From the NCBI GenBank assembly GCA_030015575.1, contig CM057340.1, positions 749,401,632 through 749,465,631 of the forward strand: a DNA stretch of 64,000 bases. Reading direction: 5' to 3'. This DNA comes from Agapanthus africanus. Lineage: Eukaryota > Streptophyta > Magnoliopsida > Asparagales > Amaryllidaceae. This document shows, piece by piece, positions 31,690-43,700 of the stretch. The notes beneath the pieces were generated by a model. It made no database searches and was not told the DNA's origin. It worked only from the letters and a program-made list of their open reading frames with translations. How positions within the stretch are numbered: the stretch's first letter is position 1; every line of letters starts with the position of its first letter. The position numbers and the translations under genes are program-made.

Positions 31690-32088
31690 AGATGAAGCCT
31701 CAGGCAGCAAGGACTAAAAAACTTGGTTCTTGAACAATGGGACCCTGCAAGTCGATCCAAAAAGATCTCTTGCATACTATTCACGGGTCTCACTCTCCAA
31801 AGTCGAATCTCGACAAGGAGGGAAACAACCGCTTACGGGCCCTCTCGACTCGTAAGAGGGAAAAATTCTCTTATAGGATCCTTACGACTTATAAGAGAAA
31901 ACCACACTTAGGAGTCCTCACGATTCCTAAGGAGAAAAAAACTCACCTACGAGATCCTCTCGATCCGTAGGGAGAAAAATCCCTATGAGACCCTCGTGGC
32001 TTATAGAGTTGAAAAGTCTTAGGCAGCAGATCTGAACCTGCGGCCTAAGCCATCACTATTTCTTAAGAAAGTCAAGATGCGTGCTCTA
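31690..32088. other. Spacer between B tandem arrays and antisense gene
   Basis: Short GATCC-type repeats and a TTCACGGG motif. No gene seen. It lies beyond the poly(A) signal of the antisense gene. Confidence 0.5.
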
Positions 32089-34675
32089 TTATCTGTTGAC
32101 CATGTTTACTAAAGGAGGCATGCTGATAGTAAAATAAAGAAAAGGCGGAAAAATGACACAAGACATTACAGAAAATGTGTATCTTTTATTCATAAACTTG
32201 ATTGAGTACAGGATACATTGTGCCAAAGGATGAAAAATATATATATATATATATATTTTATGTATAAGTACAAACGATACAAGGAGATTTACTGAGAAGG
32301 AAGCGTCCTGCATAGCTCTAGCAATTGTTCGCAGCACTTCCTTCCCCACTTTCTCCTGATCGGCCACCACTGCCAACTCCGCCTCTACTTGGGCCCGTTG
32401 CTGCGCGACAGATGCAAGCTGATCCCTGACGGCCTGATGAGCAGCTTCACGGCCTGGAGTGTCATGCTCGGCGACATCAAGTGCCCGCTTCAGTTTCAGC
32501 CTATTTGAGATGCGCTCCAGAAGGCCCTCGAAGACGGCCTTTACCTCAGCGGCGTTTGCCTCAACTTCAGCACGCAGGCGAGCAGTTTCGCTTGAAGACT
32601 CTTGGCACTCCTTCAGCCTCAAAGCTGCTTCTTGTTCCAAATGACGGAAATGAGAAGTGCTTTGCTCGAGCCATGCTCCCCGTTGAGTGCTCACGGCCAA
32701 AGTCTCGGGGGATAGACGCATCGACTCCAGCTGATGGAGGCGAGCCTCAATCTCCCGACAATGGTTAACCCAAGAGGCGACAATGCCCTCGTCATGGATG
32801 GTGGCAAATATCACCAACATCGGGTTAACCGTCGTGGAGAAGTCCTCAGCAGATGTAGGAGTCTCGACATTGAGTTCCTCGATGTAGTCGCTTAACATGC
32901 GCAGACTATTCGCCGCTCCTTTTGAGGACGGACGTCTCTGGGAAGGGCCGCCCGGTATTGCAATATGAGACTCAAAAGGCACCGAGACTGGAACGACAGC
33001 TGAAAAAGACAAAATGCGATTAGATGATGATTCAATAGATATGGAGAAAGTCATTGACAAGATAGTTTACTATACCGGTTGAAGTAGGTGGCAAGGCCGG
33101 AAGGGCCGGTGGCGCAACCGATCTTTGTTCTCCCCCTTCGATTTGTAACACTGCAGTCAGGACAAGAGAGAGTTAGAAATAATTCTACCACTGAAAAAAC
33201 AAAGATATCAATCGGGAACGGTACTCACCAGCGCCACCAGAGGGAGAGGCGAATTCAGATGGGAAGGAGAAGTGTGGGAGCAACACTTGATAGAGATGGT
33301 CAAAAAGCACTCCTGAAAGACACAACAGTGTGACTTTAGTACACAAATTATGCGTCTGGAAGATAAGATTAATAAATTGCAAACCCATACCTTCCAACAT
33401 CTTCGAGGGTATGAGAGAAGGTTGAGAGGTAACTACCGCCAAGGCAGTCGTTGAAGGCGCTCCCTCGAGCAGTGGGGCATCGACACTGGCTGCACCTGCA
33501 TTACGAAAAGGTGAACTTGTCAGAAAAGATTGTGAGGTAAAGAAAGACAGAAACCTGGGATTTACCTGATGAGCTACCGGCTGAAACGGAGGCAACTCCC
33601 TCTTCTATTGACATGAGGCCACCGCCCGTGGCCTCATCACCCGACTCGATGGGGACCGTTGTCGTGCTCACGCGGCCAGGAGACGGCGGAAGATCGTAGA
33701 CGGGGAGGGCAATGATCGGAGCATTGCCGGACTCTTGAGAGAGAGCGGCTGACTCTTCCCCAAGAGTCGTGCCCATCTCACCCGCTACTTCCTCGGGCTC
33801 CACGATCTCCATCGGCTTTTCCGCCGCCACCACAAGGTCGCCGGCCTCAAGCGCCTCGTCCGCTACTACCCTGGGCTCGGTTATGATGATCATTTCATCT
33901 GCCGCCACTTCAGGATCGGCATCAATGACCTTCTCGGCTACAGACCCCCCAACCTCCACCTCAGGCTCCAAAGCCTCAGCAACGTTGCCCACCGTCGGCT
34001 TGGGTTCGGTAGGTGCCGCCTCCTCTGCTTCCTTGGGTTCAACGGTCTCCGCCTCCCCCTCGGTCGGACTTGGCCCTGCAAGATAAAATATATAAGAACC
34101 AACAACTTTATGAGTTTTATGACGAAATTCTGAAAGAAGTATTACCTGAGGTAGACTTGTCGTTACCCTCTCTATTGGCACGGATCGCCTGTCTTTGAGC
34201 CATAGACAGGACGACCGGGGACTCTTCTGACGGAGTGTCGGCTTGAGGAACGGTGCTGGGGCCCGCTCTAATGGCCAAAGCAGCCCTGGGCGCCTTTGCT
34301 TCGCGCCTCGACCATTTCCTCTCCTCCCGGGCCGTCACAATGGACCTCTTTGACGCTTCCTTTATCGAAGCATCGTCAACCTCATTTAAAGATGCCTCCA
34401 GAGCCTTTAAGGGATCTCTCATCGGCTCTCCAAGACGAACCTCCTGCGGTGGCCCAGAGGAAGCGGGAACGTCGACAGCTGGCAGAACATTTGCGTCGCT
34501 AGGCGGGAACGACATTGTGGTTTCTGCAATAAAAAGGGAGAGGTTAGATTGATCATAACACAAGGAGAATAAAAACTTGATGAATCGAAACTTACTAAGG
34601 CCCATGGACGCTCTAAGACGTTCCTCCACTTGGAAAGTTTTCAGAGAAGCGGCAATGGCTTCTTCATCAGTAATG
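32089..34675 (-). CDS. B antisense gene, downstream exons (acidic region and coiled coil)
   Basis: Seven exons are visible on the minus strand: 34675-34596, 34523-34147/34146, 34075-33564, 33495-33391, 33312-33229, 33150-33076 and 32999 onward. Each intron starts GT, ends AG and is 68-85 bp. From the second of these exons on, every junction joins in frame and is phase 1. The middle is Glu/Ala/Pro-rich. The last exon is a predicted coiled coil (about 150 residues of Leu/Ala/Glu/Arg heptad-like sequence, 32850-32320). The first exon is one base short of keeping the frame from the PMD exon, so either it is damaged, spliced elsewhere or skipped. The last frame runs past the poly(A) signal, so the original stop is lost or shifted. 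Confidence 0.7.
32185..32190 (-). terminator. Poly(A) signal of the B antisense gene
   Basis: AATAAA on the minus strand in the context ATGAATAAAAGATACA. The same 16 bases occur after the A2 antisense gene (48097-48112), although flanking sequence has diverged. Confidence 0.75.
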
Positions 34676-34760
34676 CTTGTTGGAAGAAAAGAAAGAAAAG
34701 CGTTAGTCAAAGGCAATGAGGAAGATATGTTGCAATAAAGAAAATGTGACTAGTAGTTAC

Positions 34761-37089
34761 CTGATTGCGCAAGCATAGCTAGCCATGTGTCACGCCTTGC
34801 CAACCACGCTGAAGTTTCGAGAGCGGCCTCCAAGTCTGTATCATCCGGGGGTGGCATGATTAATCCCTCGTTAGTCTCGTATTCACTCAGGCCCTCGGCA
34901 TAGGGAGCATGGGGTTCCTGACCAAACGCGACATCCGCAGCAAAGAGCGACTTCTTTTTCTTTTGCCCGCCAACCCTAGGTGCACGCGGGATCGATTTAC
35001 GTTTAGCAGCCACCTTGGGACGGCGGGTCCCGATGTCCGCACCCACGTCAGACTCCGGCGTGGATACAACCACTGTCTCTACTGGAGCACAGGGCGCTGC
35101 AGGTGCATCTGTGACATCAGGGAGCGACAATCCACGTGGAGGACTTTGCGCACGCGGTGGCCCGGTTCTAACCTCTTTTAGAGGAGCGACTACTGGAGTC
35201 CTAGGAACCAAAGGAGCGTTGCGATCGGTACCTGGAGGCACACCCTTATGATCGACCAGCAGTCGCCTTTCCTCCTTTATAACCGCTCCTGTTGCATGAT
35301 TGTACCAGTCTTTGTACACATTGAGGAGTCGCGGAGTGTAAGCCGGCGCATTGATAAAAAAATGAGAGCTCGTATTCAGGCGCATGAAATGGTGCAGCGC
35401 GTTCTCCATCCCTTCTTCAGTGGCAGCGGGTTCCAGCAAGAAGGCTTCCAAGGAGACCCCTTGATCATAGCCCAGTTGTTGAGCAAAACGATACGGGTTG
35501 TAGCTCATAAAAATTGCCACACCATTCTGCCTAAAAACTAGGAAACCCGGTCTAATGGAATATAAGTGAAGGGTCTCCCGAGCCGTCAAAACTGAGGCTC
35601 CATCCTTAAAGACATCCTGTAATGGCCGTGTCGCAGCGGTAGACACCTTTCCAATGGTCAATACCTTATCGACAAAGGACATCCCGGCTCCAACGGTATG
35701 AGGGCGAAGGAGTAAGCCCCTGGCGTTCCGCGGTGATGGGGTTACAATTGATGCGCCGATCAGCTGTATAATTCGAGGAAAACCGCACTTGTCAAAGAAC
35801 GAGGGCCTTTTATGCATGCCGAAGACACCCGCCGTGTGTAGCTCGAGCCACGATGCAAAGTAATGCATCGGGAAGACCACGTGCAGTACCCCGGGCTCAT
35901 TAGCATCCGCTGCTCGACTGAGGCCATAGTATAAGTGCGCCAAGCCGGCGATCCCCACAGCCACCTTTACCCCGATGGCCATCCGGTGGGCTGGGTAAAA
36001 AACAGAGGGCCGCATACGATGAGAGTGCATTGGGATCGCAAACCAACTCAGCCATAATCCGAGAAATCCTAGGAAAAAGGCCTCCTCGTCCATCCCGGGG
36101 GTCGCAATTTCTGCAAAAGATATAGTCGGGAAGTCCGGAAGAAAAAAACCCTTTTGGTCTATCTCCTTCACCGGCAGGTTATCCAAACCTAGACCGAAAG
36201 GGTCATCCAGGGTGGCAAACTTGGTAGCTTCTGATGAGATGACGCTTGGGCGAAGGAAACGAGCGATGAAATCCTCAAAATTAACTCCTCGACTCCCATG
36301 CTCGATAAAAAGAGACTCGTAGATGTTCAACACCTTGATCAGGCTTGGGAATTGGTGTTGAACAGCGTTTTTCGGCGTGATCCCCCTTACCACCGGCTTA
36401 GCACTGAAGACGTACTCATCTGTCGGGAGCAGTTCTTCATAGTGTTCCCCCATGACTGGTAAGCCGGATACCTCCGTAAACTCCTCCAAAGAGATGGACA
36501 CTTCCCGATCCATGGCAAGGAAAGTGTGGGTATGAATATTCCACTGCTCCAGGAAAGCCTTGAACCACGAGGTGGGGAGCGTGGGATACTGGAAGAGAGT
36601 GACGTAGACCGCGGTGTACAGTCCTAATCTTATCAACTGCGACTTCTTCGTCGACAGGATGTACCGGGCCCACGGCAGATAGCCAATCGAGTGGCGGGGG
36701 ATCAGACCAAAATTACATGATTGCCCCCAGGGTCGTGCTTCACCTTGACAGATACGGCGTCCTAGGATGTCCAAAACCATGGGACGCTGAACCGGTATCG
36801 CATCTATGGCAAGATGTAGAAAGCCCTTCGATGTCCAATCCACCAACTCCACGGCATACTGCACCGAGGATGGGGTAGCATAGTGAATCGCCGTGATGGG
36901 CTCGGACGGCACTGCGCATGTGAAGCTGCGTCGACCCATAATGATCTGGTTATACCACGACCCCCAAAGGTGGAGACTCTTGTACTCCGGGTCGTATTCT
37001 CCAATCATGGCCAGGACTTCACGATCCAAGGGCGCTTCGGGAAATCCCTCCTCTGAACGAGCAAACGGGAATGAGGTGTCGAGAGACAT
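34761..37089 (-). CDS. B antisense gene, plant mobile domain exon
   Basis: ATG at 37089 (M-S-L-D-T-S), open for 776 codons to a GT donor at 34760; a stop lies a few codons inside the intron. The PMD (aminotransferase-like, plant mobile domain) spans roughly residues 40-470. Recognisable blocks are L-H-L-W-G-S-W-Y near residue 40, F-L-E-Q-W-N-x-x-T-H-T-F and D-R-E-V-S-I-S-L-E-E-F with S-G-L-P-V near 180-215, and E-E-L-L-P. The C-terminal part has a basic, nuclear-signal-like stretch (A-K-R-K-S-I-P-R and G-G-Q-K-K-K-K-S). PMD proteins such as Arabidopsis MAIN and MAIL1 act in the nucleus on silencing and genome stability; the role in an element is unknown. The long intact frame contrasts with the ruined gag-pol on the other strand. 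Confidence 0.85.
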
Positions 37090-37094
37090 GATCG

Positions 37095-37788
37095 CTGCAA
37101 AAGAACAATCTAGCCGTTAGTGTTGTAATTCCAACGCTTGGCGTTTAAAAAAGAAAAATACGTTAATCAATTAATTAAATTAAAAACTAAATTAAAATTA
37201 ATTAATTACACCACACAGCAGTGCGGCGGGTAGAAGACCGAAGGGGGACCCACAAAATCTGGATGACAATATGTCAGTTAATAAGACAACCTCATCATTG
37301 AATGAGATTGTCAGTTGGTCCCCAGGAAAACATTCCCACTAATAATAATAATAAAAGAATCCTTAGAGACAAGGAGAAAATCTCCTCTTTCAGAGCAAAG
37401 CTCTGTCACAGAATGACACTTGTCAAATTCTGGTCTCAAAAGAATAAAATTCCTTAAAAGAGCATAGCTCTGTGATAATAATGGAAAAGATCCATCAGAA
37501 AATTTTAACACTTAAAAATTTTTTAAAATTTTTTTGGGACTTTGAAAAATCCATGAAAACTTATAATGAGCTCTTCATTTTTCAAATCTAAAAAATCTAC
37601 AGTTGATTCAAGAGCAAAGCTCTGTTCATGGGTTAGAACCCATGAACAAAATCTCTGCAGATCTATAAGTTCTTGAGAGCAAAGCTCTGTTTATGAAACC
37701 CCAATGGGGATCTCTTTAGATCAAAAGATCTGTGAGAGTAAAGCTCTATTGGTTAATTAAAATTAATTTAACTTAAGATTAATTTTAC
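37095..37788 (-). other. 5'UTR intron of the B antisense gene
   Basis: On the minus strand AG|GTAAAA at 37788 and TTCTTTTGCAG ending at 37095, six bases before the ATG; 694 bp, AT-rich. It contains many AGAGCAAAGCTCT-type palindromes. A2 has an equivalent 669-bp intron. Splice sites are inferred by eye. Confidence 0.6.
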
Positions 37789-37880
37789 CTAAAGTTTTCT
37801 AACTTGGAAAATGAGAGCAAAGCTCTAAAGTTCTGGAAACGAGAGCAAAGCTCTGGAGTTCTAAGCAAGAGCAAAGCTCT
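37380..37880. repeat. GAGCAAAGCTC palindromes in the antisense leader of B
   Basis: At least eight copies of the palindrome GAGCAAAGCTC at irregular spacing, with others such as AGATCAAAAGATCT. They continue the LTR palindrome ladder into the 5'UTR and intron of the antisense gene. Confidence 0.85.
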
Positions 37881-37930
37881 GGAAATCAAAATCTAGAAAA
37901 TGGTGAGATTTTTCTAAGGGCCAGAGGTCC

Positions 37931-37938
37931 TATTTATA
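37931..37938 (-). promoter_or_regulatory. TATA box of the B antisense promoter
   Basis: The minus strand reads TTATAAATAGG. It sits 60-70 bp from the paired G-box at 38001-38021 and about 140 bp before the splice donor. It mirrors the A2 arrangement (TATA 44127-44134). Transcription start expected near 37900. Confidence 0.65.
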
Positions 37939-38000
37939 AGGCGCTTGCGCCCCTTGAGCTCACCCCTTGATCCAACGATCAGGAGTTTGCCACCGCTGCA

Positions 38001-38021
38001 CTCACGTGTGCGCCACGTGAG
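38001..38021. promoter_or_regulatory. Paired G-box beside the B polypurine tract
   Basis: CTCACGTG-N5-CACGTGAG, an inverted pair, next to the PPT. A2 has CTCACGTG-N4-CACGTGAG at 44033-44052 in the same place. Likely binding site for bZIP/bHLH factors driving the antisense gene. Confidence 0.65.
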
Positions 38022-38027
38022 CACAAC

Positions 38028-38043
38028 GGTGGGGGGGGGCATT
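38028..38043 (+). promoter_or_regulatory. B polypurine tract
   Basis: GGTGGGGGGGGGCATT directly before the TG of the 3' LTR. The LTR start is fixed independently by the GTAGG target duplication. Confidence 0.8.
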
Positions 38044-40455
38044 TGTTTCCCCCAATCAGAGCAAAGCTCTGTTGAAATTCAAAATTCAAAATTTTGAAGC
38101 AACGCTTCAAATCTCGGGTGCAACGCGCCACATGTCAGGAGCTGATACGTCAGCACAGCGTCCAAGAAGGCCCGCCCAATCAGAGCAAAGCTCTATTTAA
38201 ACTAAAATTAAAGGAAACAACACTTCAGTTGCGCAAGCACTGCTCTGCGCGACACGTGTCAGCGCAGATGCGCTAGCGCAGTTGCGCTGCGCTGTGCGCT
38301 GCGCGACACGTGTCACGCGCTAGGGCATTTTCGCCAAACAGAATTAAGATTTTAAAGAAATCTTTCTGTTCTTATTAAAACAAGAAGATTTTCTTCTGTA
38401 AAACAGAAGCCCTTGGATCAAAGATCCAACGGTGGGGAAAATTCCCCAAATCACTCAGAGAAATATCTCTTTAACAAATTTAACTAATTCATGGGCACTA
38501 TAAAAAGGACCCTAGGCCTCAATTCAAAGGCATCAACATTTTCTAAAAAAAAAAGAAAAGAAAGAGAACTCTGAAGAACTCCTCAAGAACAAAAAGGAAA
38601 AAACCTTTAGAAAAAAGAGAATGTTCTCTTATGAACAGATCATAGATCTAAAAATAAGACCAATGATCTTTAATAAAAATAAAAAAATAATAATAAAATA
38701 GTGCTTTGCACTTTTATGAACCTTTGGTTTTTTGAGATAAGAAAAACAAGAAAAACTTGTCTTTTCTTTGATCTAAATTAGATCAAGAAATCAAATAGTG
38801 CTTTGCACTTCTGTTCTTGAATCTAAAAAATTCTTAGTGCTTTGCACTTCCAAACTGCGCTGTTGCGCTCTTGGGAGAGCACCACGTGTCAGCTACAGAA
38901 CAACTTGCGCTACGCGCTTTTGAAATAGAGCTTTGCTCTCTGTAATTGGCGCAACTCACCAAAGTGCGCCACGTGTCAGCAGCGCAGCGCACTTGCGCAG
39001 CGCACTGCGCCTGCGCGACACGTGTCAACATTACAAGCGCTTGCGCTCTCTAATTGGCGCAAAGCGCCTGACAAATATAGTGCATTTCCTAAAGGGCCAG
39101 GCCCAAATCAAAAAGACCAACAGGCCAAAATAAATTGCAAAGCAATAAAAAAAAGAGAGGAGAGCCCAAACAAAATCGATGCTCTACATCATTTATAAAA
39201 GGGCAGAGCCTAGTCCAAATAAAAATAGAAAATAATGCAATGCATTATTTTAAAAATGGGCCAAGCCCTGGCATAGGTCTAACAGACCAACAACAAATAA
39301 AAGTGTTGAATATTTTTTTAACTGGACTTAGCCCAATTTTTGGCCGTAAGTCCTCAAATTAAATTGACTGAGCAAGTTTGCTCTCTTAAATCAATTTACG
39401 ACCGGTTCGAGGGTACATCTCCGAACTCCTCGGACACCCATCGTTGTAATCCTTCAACGACGTCAGAGAGGTGACGGGTCCCAACGACCACACATGAATA
39501 TGGACTGCGGGGTCCTTAAACTCGTGGACCGAGACGTCCTTAAACTAATATAGGACCGAAACATCCTTAAACTAATAATGGACCACCACGTCCCTAAACT
39601 GGCGATGGACCGAAACGTCCTTAAACTAATGATGGACCACCACGTCCTTAAACTGGCGATGGACCACCACGTCCCTAAACTGGAACACGGACCACTACGT
39701 CCCTAAACTGGAACAATAGAGCCTCAAAACGCTCTTTTGCCGGACCTAAGCGGTCCCGTTTAAGTTGATCTTAGCCCCAAATACGGCTAACGTACCCTTA
39801 AACATTCAAATGGACTATAAAACTCCAAATCAACTTTGGTTCAAGGGTACATCTCTGAACTCCTCTGACACCTATCGTTGTAATTCTTCAACGACGTTAG
39901 AGAGGTGACGAGTCCTGACGGCCATATAATAAATGGATCACCACGTTATGTTGATCTTAGTCTCAAACAGGACTAACGTATCCTTAACGAACGTTTAAGT
40001 TGATCTTAGCCTCAATACGGCTAACGTATCCTTAAACTAAAAACACCAAACCCAAATCTAAGTAAATACGGATTTGGACTAATCCACGTCCTACGGGCGA
40101 CGGCATTACTCAGTCTCCGTATACAATCCACGGGCAACCACAAACAAAACAAACACACACGACACGAAGTGAAATTCTGGAAAAGGAGAAAGTGGCTACC
40201 GCGATGCAGTAGCGTAATTAACTGCAGGGGCTTGCGCCTGCAGGGAAGAGCTCCCCACTATCAAAAACCCCTCTAGCGAGGGGGAATCTGACGAAGTCTG
40301 CTACATCGGCCGCATCCGTCTAAACCTCCGATACACGGTGTCATAAATCAACTTGGCATCTTCGGAGAGGTAGACGGATAAAACCATATAGCATCTGCCC
40401 CGAATCTCAGGCAAGACGTCCTCACGTCGTCTCCGCCGCCATTCGGAGGGGAACA
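38044..40455 (+). repeat. B 3' LTR, complete, 2412 bp
   Basis: Starts TGTTTCCCCC, ends GGAGGGGAACA, followed by GTAGG. TATA box at 38499-38506. It aligns with the 5' LTR along its length with scattered differences and indels, more than between the C2 LTRs, consistent with B being older than C2. Confidence 0.95.
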
Positions 40456-40460
40456 GTAGG
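40456..40460 (+). repeat. Target-site duplication of B, right
   Basis: GTAGG, matching 13994-13998. Confidence 0.92.
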
Positions 40461-40723
40461 ATCACAATCCATCAAGACACCCAAATCCCAATTCCTCAAA
40501 TCAGCCTCCAAGTTGGACTCTCACATCATATAAGTCTCACATCTCCTCAATGTACAATATCAAGTAATCTCCTATATCCCGAATGTACAAATCAGTAATC
40601 CCATATGTATGTCCAATATCCAATCTCAATGAATCACTTAATATCCCAAATCAAATCTCAAGTAGAATTCTAACATCGTAAAGGTATATATTTGCAGAAA
40701 TAATATGATGGGGTCAATACACA
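40461..40723 (+). mobile_element. Element D, right piece
   Basis: With B and one GTAGG removed, 13998 joins 40461 into continuous sequence of the same style (AT-rich, ATATCCC/AATCTC repeats). A2 begins at 40724. No gene seen. Whether D ends within this piece is unclear. Confidence 0.55.
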
Positions 40724-43700
40724 TGTTCCCCTTCGTAAGACGGCGCGCAAGACTGCGATGTCTTGGAACTGAGATTCGGGGCAGATGCTAATTGGTGCTA
40801 TCCGTTCACCTCTCCGAAGATACCAAGTTGATTTATGGCACCATACATCGAAGGTTTGAACGGATGCGGCCGATGTAGCAGACTTCGTCAGATTCCCCCT
40901 CGCTTGAGGGGTTTTTGATTGTGGGGACGCTCTTCCCTGCAGGCGCAAGCCCATGCTGTTAATTACGCTACCGCATCGCGGTAACAACTTTCTCCTTCTA
41001 CAGATGATCACTTCGTGTCGTGTGTGTCTATTTTATGTTTTGTTGCCCGTGGATTGTTTACGGAGACCGAGTTATGTCGTCGCCCGTAGGGCGTGGACTA
41101 GTCCAAATCCGTATTATCTTAAATTTGGGTTTGGGGGTTTGGTTTGATGATACGTTAGCCATATTTGAGGCTAAGGTCAACTCAAACGTTTGTTAAGGAT
41201 ACGTTCGTCTAACTTGAGACTAAGATCAACTTAACGGGATCGTTTAGATCCGACAAAAGAGCATTTGGGCTCCATTGTTCCAGTTTAAGGACATAGTGGT
41301 CCATTGATTGTATGGCCGTCGGGACCCGTCACCTCTCTGACGACGTTGTAGGATTACAACGACAGGTGTCAGAGGAGTTCAGAGATGTACCCTTGGACCA
41401 AAATTGGTTGGGTGATCCATAGTCCAATTTGGGACTAAAGTCTGTTTGAAGGTTTAAGGATACGTTATCCATATTTGAAGCTAAGATCAACTTAAACGGT
41501 TGTTAAGGATACGTTAGTCCAGTTTGGGACTAAGATCGACTTAACGGGATCGTTTAGATCCGACAAAAGAGCGTTTGGGCTCTATTGTTCCAGTTTAGGG
41601 ACATAGTGGTCCATTTCCAGTTTAGGGACGTAGTGGTCCATTACCAGTTTAGGGACGTGGTGGTCCATTTGTAGTTTAAGGACGCATAAGTCCATGGGTT
41701 TAAGGACCCCACAGTCCATATGGGTGTGTTTAAGGACGCATTAGTCCATGAGTTTAAGGACCCCACAGTCCGTGTTGATGTGTGGTTGTCGGGACCCGTC
41801 ACCTCTCTGAAGACGTTGAAGGATTACAACGACAAATATCAGAGGAGTTCAGAGATGTACCCTTGAACCAATGAGTGGTTTGAAAGAGCAGATGTGCTCA
41901 GTTCAAGATGATTTGAGGACTTATGGCCAGTTTGGGCTAAGTCCAAAATATTGGCCCTCTGTTGGTCCATTGAAGGAGAGGCTTTGCCTCTGGCCATTTA
42001 GCCAATTGGGCTAATGCCTAGTGTTAAACACTAAAGACCAATCAGTGTTGAACACTGGGAATGAGATCGATAAGTTAGTGTTTAACACTAAAAGATAGTT
42101 GGTGTTAAACACCAGCAACAAGGCTTTCAAATTAGTGGTAAACACTTAAACAGATCAAAACACTGGCAGCAGAGATCTCAAATTAATGTTAAACACTAAG
42201 GTAATCAGTGTTGAACACTGCAAATAAAGCTCTTTGATTAGTGTTGAACACTAAGGCCAAACAGTGTTTTAACACTGGATTCAGGCGTTCCAATTTAGCG
42301 TTAGACGCTAAGGCAAGAGGGGTCACGTGGTAGCACGTGAGGGCGCCCTCCCTTCATTTGTTCTGCTGAGAATATCGCATCTTTTGGAGCATCACGTGCC
42401 ATCATGTGACGGGTGTTTAAATGGAGTATGTTAAAGCCTCTGCCAAGGGTCACGTGGGTCACGTGAGGCACTGCCTCAAAGGGGCTTTTCTGTAGATCTT
42501 TTTGGGGGTCACGTGGTGACACGTGACCCTGTATGTTTTTTTAGAAGATCTGTTAATCCCTTTCAGGAATTAAATTCCTCGTAGGGTTGAACCCTGGCAA
42601 TAATTTCAGAGGAATTAAATTCCTACTTCCTTTTGAAGGTTCATATTCTGGAACAGAGTTGAATTCTGAATTTTCTGTAGGAATTAAATTCCTCATATAT
42701 GTGAAGAACTGAATAGGGTTAAACCCTAATAAGCTTTAAGGAGTTAAACTCCCACTCTCTGTTAAAGAATTATTCTGGGGAATGAGATTAAGGGAATTAA
42801 ATTCCTGTTGTTTTAACAGAACTAAGTTCTTAACCAGGGTTAAACCCTGATTCTTTTCATTCTGAAGGAATTAATTTCCCATAACACAGGGTCAACCCTA
42901 ATTTTATTTTAAAGGAATTAAATTCCTATAGTTCTGTGAGAGTTAAATTCTCGTGCTTCCATTCCCTCTCTATGCTTTGGATCTGCATGGCAGGATCTCA
43001 ACCCATTGAGAATTAAATTCTCAACTCAAGGGGAGATGTGCACTTTACAGATCCTCCACCAAAGAGAGAACTATGTTCTTCTGTTTTTATATCAGAGTTA
43101 AACTCTGTTGAGAATTAAATTCTCTTTTCTTTCAAATTGCCTTCCCTTTCTTACCTAGGGTTTTCTTTTGCAGAAGATCCAAATTCCTCCAAAGTATCAA
43201 GGCTCTCTCTCTTTTCTTCCCTCTGCATATATATCCTTTTTGTGTGTCTCTTGGCTCCTATTTATAGGAGAAGCAGCCGAGTCAATTAGTTTTTGATGAA
43301 TCTTTCATTGAGAGATTTGATTTGTATCCATCATTCGTTTTGGACTTTTGGATTATTAGGTGAATTTTATTCACCATTGGATTTTAAATCCAGAGATTCT
43401 CCTTTGTTATTTCGGTTAGATTTTACGGGGAAATCTTTCCAAATTCGAGATTTTCCTATAGATAGATGATATTTAATCACCTTTAAATCTTTAATTCAGT
43501 CGGTTGCTTTGGAAAGATTTAAGAGGTCTTTTCTCAGAATTTAATTCTGTTAACAGATAGGCTTTGAAAGCTGGTCATGTGTGGCCATGTGACCCTTGGT
43601 CACGTGTGGGCACGTGACCCTTGGTCACGTGTGGGCACGTGACCCCCTTGGAACGAGCCCTTTTCTTTCTTTCTACGCTCTGCTTTCTGGTCGCTGCTTA

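Larger units (their letters stand above)
13999..40455 (+). mobile_element. Element B: giant Tat-type Ty3/gypsy element with antisense PMD gene
   Basis: Bounded by LTRs and a GTAGG duplication. After removal of C2 and its duplication it is about 19.4 kb. Order: 5' LTR, damaged gag, remnants of RT/RNase H, second RNase H, integrase, tandem repeats (29461-32010), antisense gene (37089 to about 32089), antisense promoter, PPT, 3' LTR. It lacks its PBS, the protease and the catalytic part of RT, so it cannot move alone. It is a diverged relative of A: proteins align throughout, while LTRs agree mainly in the U5 end. Confidence 0.93.

Noticed and set aside
40661..40671. ATTCT as the right target duplication of D (matching 13123-13127)
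   Set aside because: The sequence before it does not end in CA, and a five-base match within 260 bp is likely by chance.
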